Part shown: one piece after another, positions 58,385-64,000 of the stretch
How positions within the stretch are numbered: position 1 is the stretch's first letter
Layout of the letters: each line of letters begins with the position of its first letter
Source: Singulisphaera sp. GP187
Lineage (GTDB): Bacteria > Planctomycetota > Phycisphaerae > Phycisphaerales > SM1A02
Direction: 5' to 3'
NCBI GenBank assembly: GCA_945868805.1
Contig: CAMBMO010000009.1
Span: 33,311-97,310, forward strand
Length of the DNA: 64,000 nt
Program-made: the position numbers and the translations under genes
Notes under the pieces: model-generated
Told to the model about the DNA's origin: nothing
The model's input: the letters and a program-made list of their open reading frames with translations, nothing else
Database searches by the model: none

Positions 58385-61228
58385 ATGCAGGTCATGAGAA
58401 TCATCGGCCTTGTCGTTCTACTACTGAGCGTCGCTGGGATGTGGACGACGGCACTCGTGCTTCATCCAATGCTTCCCGCCCGGATTCCGCTCCATTTTGA
58501 CCTTAGCGGAGTTCTAGATCGGTTCGGCTCACCGAGCTTTGCAAACTGGTTTCTGCTTCCGATCATTGGGACAGTCATCCCGTTCTTCCTCGTGGGAATC
58601 TCATTCGCAATGTGGTGGCTCCTTCGAACCGTGCCTGGAATCATGAATCTTCCCAGAAAAGATGAGCTCCTCGCGCTACCGCTCGATGCCCAACGACGCG
58701 CGCTCTTCCCAATTGAAGCGGTGATGACGTGGATATCGATCGCGATGATGATCGGATTCGCTGGGCTCCTGTTCGGTACCGAGCGCGTCGCAACTGAAGC
58801 GTGGAGGACACTCCATTCGTGGCCACTCTTCGCTTTCATCCTTCCGAAGTCGCATCCGGACCGAGACGCTGATCCAGGCGGCGCTCGCGAGCCAAGTATC
58901 TTCCAGAGGATGATCCCGACTCCCAGAACACTCGCGCCCCTGATCGCTCTCCTCGCCTGCGCCTGCTTTATCGCCCCCGTCGACGGTGCGCAATCCCACG
59001 CCGATGCCATCTCAAGCGCACTGCAGGATTCGAAGGCAAATCGTCCCGAGATCGAGAAGGCACTTCACGACGCTCCGACTGATCAGAAACTCGGCATGAA
59101 CTGGCTTGTCACGCACATGCCACGCCGCGACCTCGAAACGCTTTCGGCGCAGTTTTTGCTCGACAACTGTGACGAGGCATACCGCGCATGGAAGGGCGCG
59201 CGTTGGCACGATGCAGTCAGCCAGGAACTCTTCTTCGATTGCATCTTGCCGTACGCATCTATCAGTGAAACTCGCGACGAATGGCGCACGACCTTGCGCG
59301 AGAAGTGTGCGCCGATGATCGCCAATGCGAAATCTCCCGGCGAGGCGGCAGTGATCATCAATCGCGAACTCTTCCCCCTGATTCAGGTGAAGTACTCAAC
59401 CAAGCGCAAGCAAGCTGACCAGAGTCCGCGCGAATCGATGGAGTCCGGGCTGGCGTCCTGCACGGGGCTCGCGATTGTGCTCGTCGATGCATGCAGATCG
59501 GTCGGCATTCCAGCCCGTTTCGCTGGGATTCCAATGTGGCTTGATGGCAGTGGCAATCACTCGTGGACCGAAGTGTGGGACAACGGCTGGCATTTCACGG
59601 GCGCTGCCGAACCAGATGGCGACAACCTCGACAAGGCGTGGTTTGCGGATCGCGTCGCGACTGCCAAGCGCGATCAACTCGATCACGCCGTCTATGCGGT
59701 GACCTGGAACGAATCGCCCTTTCGCTTTCCGACCGCTTGGAGAGAAGACGACGATGGCATCGTGAGGGCGATCAATGTGACTGACCGCTACGCACATGGG
59801 AACACCTCAGTCAACCCAGGAGAGGCTCGCGTTCGAATTCGCGCCATCGATGGCGACGCGAGAGAGGCAGTCCAAATCGCCATCACCGATGCTGCTGGCA
59901 AGCCCGTTTTCTCGGGTACGACCAACGACGAGGGATTCGACTCAAACGACCATCTCACGCTTCGCCTTCCGATCGGTGAATCGTTCACCATGACCTCGCC
60001 CGATGCGGCTCCGCTCACTCTCATGGTCGACCGCGACGAACAACTGGTCACGGTCAAGGTCCAGCGATCAGACTCGGCTCAGGCGGTCAAGGAACTGCGG
60101 GGATTCCTTCAAGCACACGGCACAGCAAATCTCCAACAGCAACCATTTTCGTCGATAGCCCTCTCGAAGTCCGACGCGATAAAGGCGCGCGACCTGATTT
60201 GGAAAGACTATTCATCGAGTGTTCGCGCAGATCGTCGAAAGGAGCTCGCCTCGGGAGTCATCGACGTTGATGGCGTCTCGATGCCGATCTGGTTCAAGAC
60301 CTACGGCGACAAACCGCTCGGCGGCCGCAGTCTCTTCATTTCGATGCACGGCGGTGGTGGCGCTCCCAAGGAAGTCAACGACAAGCAGTGGAAGAATCAA
60401 CAACGACTCTATGAACCAAAGGAAGGCGTCTACGTCGCTCCGCGCGCGCCGACCGACACTTGGAATTTGTGGCACGAAGGTCACATCGATCCCCTGTTCA
60501 CTCGACTCATCGAAGACTTCGTGATCGTCGAGGGCGTGAACCCCGACCGTGTTTACATCATGGGGTACAGCGCGGGCGGAGACGGTGTCTACCAGCTTGC
60601 CCCGCGCATGGCCGATCAACTCGCCGCAGCGGCGATGATGGCTGGACATCCCAACGAGACGAAGCCCGATGGATTGCGCAACCTCCCATTCACATTGCAT
60701 GTGGGCGAAAACGACACGCCATTCAAACGCAACGAGATAGGCGCCCAGTGGAAGGTGCAACTCGACGAACTTGCCGCGGGCGATCCCGGTGGCTATCCGC
60801 ATCTCGTCGAGATTCATGCGGGAAAGGGCCACTGGATGGACCGTGATGATGCAAGTGCCGTTGCGTGGATGGCAACCCATGCCCGCGACATGCGCCCCAA
60901 GCGAATCGTCTGGCTTCAGGATGATGTGACCCATGATCGCTTCTATTGGTTGGCGACAATGAAACCGCAAGCGGGCGCGCGCGTCATCGCATCACGCGAG
61001 GGTCAACTTTTCACAATCGTGGACTCCTCGACCGATCAGCCGCTCGTACTTCGTCTCGACGACAGCATGTGCGATCTCGACCAACCGATCACGATCAAGC
61101 GTGGCGATGCGGTCGTCCTCAACGAACGCGCCCCCCGCATGATTGGGACGATTGCTCGCACACTGCTCGAACGCGGTGATCCAACCGCGAGTTTCAGCGC
61201 GGAGGTTGCGGTGCCGGCGACGAAGTGA
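58385..61228 (+). CDS. DUF1648 membrane domain fused to transglutaminase-like and alpha/beta hydrolase domains
   Basis: A 947 aa three-part protein. Residues 1-150 are a DUF1648-type membrane domain (LHPMLPARIPLHFDLSGVLDRFG) with about three helices. A second hydrophobic stretch follows (IPTPRTLAPLIALLACACFIAPVDGAQ, about 177-203) that reads like the signal peptide of a separate protein. Next is a transglutaminase-like core (ESGLASCTGLAIVLVDACRSVGIPARF, GNHSWTEVWDNGWHFTGAAEPDG), then an alpha/beta hydrolase (SLFISMHGGGGAP, YIMGYSAGGDGVYQLAPRM, AGKGHWMDRDD). It starts 10 nt after the oxidoreductase stop. Whether it is one protein or two genes joined by a lost stop is open. Confidence 0.8.
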   Translation: MQVMRIIGLVVLLLSVAGMWTTALVLHPMLPARIPLHFDLSGVLDRFGSPSFANWFLLPIIGTVIPFFLVGISFAMWWLLRTVPGIMNLPRKDELLALPLDAQRRALFPIEAVMTWISIAMMIGFAGLLFGTERVATEAWRTLHSWPLFAFILPKSHPDRDADPGGAREPSIFQRMIPTPRTLAPLIALLACACFIAPVDGAQSHADAISSALQDSKANRPEIEKALHDAPTDQKLGMNWLVTHMPRRDLETLSAQFLLDNCDEAYRAWKGARWHDAVSQELFFDCILPYASISETRDEWRTTLREKCAPMIANAKSPGEAAVIINRELFPLIQVKYSTKRKQADQSPRESMESGLASCTGLAIVLVDACRSVGIPARFAGIPMWLDGSGNHSWTEVWDNGWHFTGAAEPDGDNLDKAWFADRVATAKRDQLDHAVYAVTWNESPFRFPTAWREDDDGIVRAINVTDRYAHGNTSVNPGEARVRIRAIDGDAREAVQIAITDAAGKPVFSGTTNDEGFDSNDHLTLRLPIGESFTMTSPDAAPLTLMVDRDEQLVTVKVQRSDSAQAVKELRGFLQAHGTANLQQQPFSSIALSKSDAIKARDLIWKDYSSSVRADRRKELASGVIDVDGVSMPIWFKTYGDKPLGGRSLFISMHGGGGAPKEVNDKQWKNQQRLYEPKEGVYVAPRAPTDTWNLWHEGHIDPLFTRLIEDFVIVEGVNPDRVYIMGYSAGGDGVYQLAPRMADQLAAAAMMAGHPNETKPDGLRNLPFTLHVGENDTPFKRNEIGAQWKVQLDELAAGDPGGYPHLVEIHAGKGHWMDRDDASAVAWMATHARDMRPKRIVWLQDDVTHDRFYWLATMKPQAGARVIASREGQLFTIVDSSTDQPLVLRLDDSMCDLDQPITIKRGDAVVLNERAPRMIGTIARTLLERGDPTASFSAEVAVPATK

Positions 61229-61248
61229 CCTGCAGGGATCTGACGGGA

Positions 61249-61590
61249 TTACACGGTCGAAGATGCCAGCAACCCCCGCTTGAGCACCCAGCGCTCGAAG
61301 ATCCAGGTTGCGAATGGCGGCACTGCGGCGACCAATGCCCACACCGTAACTGTCCGCCCCCACTTTTGCGACTTTGCAGCTCGAAAAGCACAGACGAGAT
61401 AGACAATGAACAATCCCCCGTGGACCGGTCCCATGATCTGTACGCCAACGGGATTCGCGAATGCTCCGTACTTGAAATACATCCCCGCAAGCAACCCCGC
61501 CCACGACCACGCCTCGGCGATCGCCGCGAGTCGAAACTGCCCAGACGCCGATTCAAACCACGCCATTTCCTTCGGTGAATTGCTCATCAT
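61249..61590 (-). CDS. DUF3817 family membrane protein
   Basis: A 113 aa protein with three hydrophobic segments. The pattern FRLAAIAEAWSWAGLLAGMYFKYG, then VGVQIMGPVHGGLFIVYLVCAFRAAKSQKW and TVWALVAAVPPFATWIFERWVLKR, matches the DUF3817 family (small integral membrane proteins of unknown function) in both order and length. ATG 61590 is preceded by TAGGAT three bases away and no Shine-Dalgarno. It is divergent from the TerC gene by 35 nt. Confidence 0.85.
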   Translation of the reverse strand: MMSNSPKEMAWFESASGQFRLAAIAEAWSWAGLLAGMYFKYGAFANPVGVQIMGPVHGGLFIVYLVCAFRAAKSQKWGRTVTVWALVAAVPPFATWIFERWVLKRGLLASSTV

Positions 61591-61625
61591 GCGATCCTAG
61601 TCGTACCGATAGGATTCTTTTCCCT

Positions 61626-62702
61626 ATGCCCCCCACGACGTTTGCCTGGATTGGTTTCATCGCGATCATCGGGGTGCTGTTGGCGCTCGACCTAGGCGTC
61701 TTTCACCGCAAGGCGCATGTGATACCGATCAAGGAAGCCCTGAAGTGGTCGGTGATCTGGGTAACCGTCGGACTCTCATTCTCGATCGTTGTGTACTTCG
61801 CGTACGAAGGGCACTGGCTCGATCTTGGCGCGACATTCGACCCTATCGACGGCAAGTTGAACAACGGACGATTGGCAGCCGAAAAATACCTCACGGGATA
61901 CATCGTCGAGCAATCCCTCAGCGTCGACAACCTCTTTGTCATCGCGACGATCTTCACTTCCTTTGCAGTCCCCACTATTTATCAGCACCGGCTCCTCTTC
62001 TGGGGAATTCTGGGAGCACTCGCAATGCGTGGCGCGATGATCGGTATCGGTGCGCAACTGGTTGCCAATTTTCACTGGATTCTTTATGTTTTCGGTGGGT
62101 TTCTCGTACTGACCGCCTTCAAGATGCTGTTGGGTGGTGGATCGCACTCTGATCCGTCCATGAACGTCGCAGTGCGCCTCGCGCGCCGGATCTTCCCCGT
62201 GACCGATCGTTATCACGGCAATCACTTCATTGTCCGTGCGGGCAGCTCGAATTCCACGGAAGCTGCCCTCCCGGGGTTCGCCCCGCTCGACGACCCTGCA
62301 GTCGCGCGAGTCAAGTTGGGCACATGGATGCTGACGCCGATGGCGATCGCGCTACTCGTTGTTGAGACGACCGACCTGATCTTCGCGGTGGATTCGATCC
62401 CGGCGATCTTTGCAATTACAGCCGATCCCTTCATCGTCTTCACAAGCAACATCTTCGCAATTCTTGGCTTGAGATCGCTCTTCTTTCTCTTGGCGGGGAT
62501 GCTCGACAAATTTCGATATCTCAAGTACTCGCTCGCAGCGATTCTCCTGATCGTCGGGGCAAAGATGTTTGTGTCCGACTGGCTCGACAAGATCTTTGGC
62601 GGGCACTTCAACATATATCTGCTTGCGATCGTCTTCGTGATTCTGTTGGTTGGTTGCGTCGCATCTTGGCAGGCGCAACGCAGTTCGAACCGACGTTTGT
62701 GA
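61626..62702 (+). CDS. TerC family integral membrane protein
   Basis: A 358 aa TerC family protein with about nine membrane helices. ATG 61626 gives MPPTTFAWIGFIAIIGVLLALDLGVFHRKAH, the family N-terminus. Acidic intramembrane motifs are YIVEQSLSVDNLFVIATIF and VVETTDLIFAVDSIPAIFAITADPFIVFTSNIFAILGLRSLFFLLAG. A hydrophilic loop of about 60 residues (GGSHSDPSMNVAVRLARR ... LPGFAPLDDPA) separates the halves. The family is linked to metal homeostasis, tellurite resistance and loading of exported metalloenzymes with manganese. No ter operon is nearby, so a metal-export housekeeping role is more likely. Confidence 0.93.
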   Translation: MPPTTFAWIGFIAIIGVLLALDLGVFHRKAHVIPIKEALKWSVIWVTVGLSFSIVVYFAYEGHWLDLGATFDPIDGKLNNGRLAAEKYLTGYIVEQSLSVDNLFVIATIFTSFAVPTIYQHRLLFWGILGALAMRGAMIGIGAQLVANFHWILYVFGGFLVLTAFKMLLGGGSHSDPSMNVAVRLARRIFPVTDRYHGNHFIVRAGSSNSTEAALPGFAPLDDPAVARVKLGTWMLTPMAIALLVVETTDLIFAVDSIPAIFAITADPFIVFTSNIFAILGLRSLFFLLAGMLDKFRYLKYSLAAILLIVGAKMFVSDWLDKIFGGHFNIYLLAIVFVILLVGCVASWQAQRSSNRRL

Positions 62703-62806
62703 CGTTATCAGACGACAATGGCACTTTCTGACTCCACAAACCATCAATTTAGGTTCTCCAATCTCCTAATTATTGGGTTCATCATTTGACAGGCATGAAA
62801 ACCGTG

Positions 62807-62865
62807 CCACCTTGAGGGTGGAGAGACTCGGTAGAGGGATTGTGTATCGGACAATTGAATCCGAT
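62807..62865 (+). promoter_or_regulatory. Leader with two small hairpins before the VPAPG surface protein
   Basis: The 200-nt spacer before the 62903 gene contains CCACC-TTGAG-GGTGG (62807-62821) and ATCGGA-CAATTGAA-TCCGAT (62846-62865). TTGACA occurs at 62786-62791, but no good -10 follows at 17 nt. A GGAG ribosome binding site lies just before the start. A structured leader could stabilise mRNA for an abundant protein; the evidence is sequence pairing only. Confidence 0.35.
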
Positions 62866-62902
62866 TCTGTATTGGCTTCTTCCCTACCTTGGAGAATCTC
62901 TC

Positions 62903-63445
62903 ATGAAGACCGTAGTTCTTGGCGCATCGCTCGCCGCAATCGTTGGGTCTGTCGCAACTGCTGATGTGACCTATTCCTTCACAAATCAAACATGGACTGG
63001 CTTCAATTTCGCCGAAGCCTATACCGCTGGCGGTCTCTCTGGGACGCTGACTGGTGCGTCCATTAATGTGACGCTCAATGCGGCAGTCAACTACACATAC
63101 GCGGACGACTTGACCGTCTATGTCGCTGGTTCGCCTCTGGCGCTCGGCGGCGCACTGCAGTGCGGCGGGTTCTCAAACTTGCAAGCTGCTCAGCGCTACT
63201 ACTGGCCAAACGGTGGTTCGTCCGCCCCTGGCACCACCTCGATTGGCACCAAGAACTTCACTACTGGCATCAATATGACTGGCAGTACAAACAGCGTTTG
63301 GATTGGTAACGGCTATGGCGCCGCAGGCACCTCAGGTACTTGGACTGGATCTATCACACTTCTTGGTGTGACTGCAGTGCCAGCTCCTGGTGCAATTGCA
63401 CTCGTTGGACTTGCAGGTCTCGTTGGTCGTCGACGACGATCATGA
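62903..63445 (+). CDS. Exported protein with VPAPG C-terminal sorting tail
   Basis: A 180 aa protein from ATG 62903, with TTGGAGAATC as ribosome binding site. The signal peptide is KTVVLGASLAAIVGSVATAD. The mature part is Thr/Ser/Gly/Asn-rich beta sequence (TWTGFNFAEAYTAGGLSGTLTG, VNYTYADDLTVYVAGSP) like filament-type or PEP-CTERM surface proteins. The tail VPAPGAIALVGLAGLVGRRRRS is the tripartite sorting signal. It is monocistronic, with its own leader and a strong terminator, which suggests high expression. Function is unknown. Confidence 0.85.
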   Translation: MKTVVLGASLAAIVGSVATADVTYSFTNQTWTGFNFAEAYTAGGLSGTLTGASINVTLNAAVNYTYADDLTVYVAGSPLALGGALQCGGFSNLQAAQRYYWPNGGSSAPGTTSIGTKNFTTGINMTGSTNSVWIGNGYGAAGTSGTWTGSITLLGVTAVPAPGAIALVGLAGLVGRRRRS

Positions 63446-63489
63446 CTTCTGAATGAGAGTCGGTAAGTTTCTAAAGTTTGTCTTCAAAG

Positions 63490-63519
63490 GGGGACGCCCA
63501 CGCGGCGTCCCCTTTTTTT
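63490..63519 (+). terminator. Rho-independent terminator after the VPAPG protein
   Basis: GGGGACGCC-CACGC-GGCGTCCCC forms a perfect 9-bp GC stem with a 5-nt loop, followed directly by TTTTTTT. It lies 44 nt after the 63445 stop. This is the clearest intrinsic terminator in the window. Confidence 0.93.
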
Positions 63520-63542
63520 CGTTTTGCTCTTTTGGTTTTCGA

Positions 63543-64000
63543 TCAGAGCCTGCGCCGCGCATCATGAAGAGCGCCAAGTGAATTCCACGATTCATCGAAC
63601 GCCCATTCATAATTTCGCCATCGTCCAATCGAAGCGCGGTTGATCGGGCGCCTCACTTGATCATGGCTCAGGGTCAACACAGTGCGCAGATTGCCTTCGG
63701 GGGCAAGAGTTGCCTCGTCCATCGCAAGACCCATCTTGGACAAACATCGGCTTACATGCCCTGCAGGATCGGCGATCAAGTCTTCATACACAATCGCCTC
63801 GTGTTCAAAGTCCAGCACCTCAAGCGCCTGCGGCAGAATCGATCGGTGCGCAGCAATCACTTTATGAATGGACTCGATCGACCCAGACCATCCAAATGCG
63901 CTGGGATGAAAATTTCCAAGAAAAGTGCTGATTGCAGTATCACGCGGATCTCGGTCGACGGCAATCATGACCGTGCCAGGCAGAATGGTTGCGATCAGCG
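63543..64000 (-). CDS. Sulfotransferase family protein, 5' part outside window
   Basis: The frame is open to the right edge (LIATILPGTVMIAVDRDPRDT), so the N-terminus with the PAPS 5'-phosphosulfate loop is missing. The visible 152 codons show the 3'-phosphate binding block VDRDPRDTAISTFLGNF, then IVYEDLIADPAGHVSRCLSKMGL and the C-terminal RRPINRASIGRWRNYEWAFDESW, matching TPR-linked or stand-alone bacterial sulfotransferases. It converges with the VPAPG gene across the terminator. Acceptor is unknown. Confidence 0.85.
   Translation of the reverse strand, partial: LIATILPGTVMIAVDRDPRDTAISTFLGNFHPSAFGWSGSIESIHKVIAAHRSILPQALEVLDFEHEAIVYEDLIADPAGHVSRCLSKMGLAMDEATLAPEGNLRTVLTLSHDQVRRPINRASIGRWRNYEWAFDESWNSLGALHDARRRL

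Overview
The window looks like a chromosomal segment from a planctomycete, most likely of the Phycisphaerae/Phycisphaerales. This rests on family content read from the protein sequences, not on a search: two pairs of planctomycete-type gene families (DUF1549/DUF1553 with DUF1501, and PSCyt1-DUF1592 with DUF1552), C-terminal VPAPGAIAL...RRRR sorting tails, a single-repeat dockerin tail, a Hanks kinase with TPRs, and a ribosomal cluster without rpmD. No rRNA, IS element, phage gene or CRISPR array is visible. No gene-free stretch exceeds about 200 bases.

Regions. (1) 1-10273, minus strand: the S10-spc ribosomal operon from rpsJ to a truncated rplO (20 genes). A TTGACA-N16-TAATAT promoter and a short hairpin leader precede rpsJ. 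(2) 10290-14848, plus: a tightly packed operon of two exported proteins of unknown function, a GT2 glycosyltransferase and a BshC-like protein. (3) 15044-20158, minus: lysS, an exported transglutaminase, an ADP/ATP-dependent NAD(P)H-hydrate dehydratase and a YhaM-type exoribonuclease. (4) 20213-29140, plus: prfB with a +1 frameshift site whose in-frame stop is UAA, then an overlapping trio of glycogen debranching enzyme, GH63-type glucosidase and hybrid histidine kinase, then tRNA-Ser(UGA). (5) 29232-40950: a tricorn-type protease, a sialate O-acetylesterase-like protein, tRNA-Gly(GCC), oligopeptidase B, and the DUF1549/LamG/DUF1553 plus DUF1501 pair. (6) 41006-46580, minus: a sugar operon of SDR dehydrogenase, binding protein, ATPase, permease and aldose 1-epimerase. 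(7) 46644-49652: small envelope or exported proteins, including an 18-residue repeat protein, a VPAPG-tailed protein and a dockerin-tailed protein. (8) 49801-61228, plus: Ser/Thr kinase with TPRs, the DUF1592/DUF1552 pair, a small membrane protein, a Tat-exported FAD oxidoreductase and a DUF1648-transglutaminase-hydrolase fusion. (9) 61249-64000: a DUF3817 protein, a TerC protein, a VPAPG-tailed surface protein with a clear terminator, and the 3' part of a sulfotransferase.

The most notable signals are the UAA-type prfB frameshift; a recurrent TANNNT hexamer 5-8 nt upstream of the start codon of many genes with no Shine-Dalgarno, which suggests widespread leaderless transcription; structured leaders before rpsJ and rplD; and several unexplained exported proteins and fusions. 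ORF-track starts were trimmed where motif alignment, a ribosome binding site or a stop/start overlap pointed to a better start. The track renders GTG and TTG starts as M.
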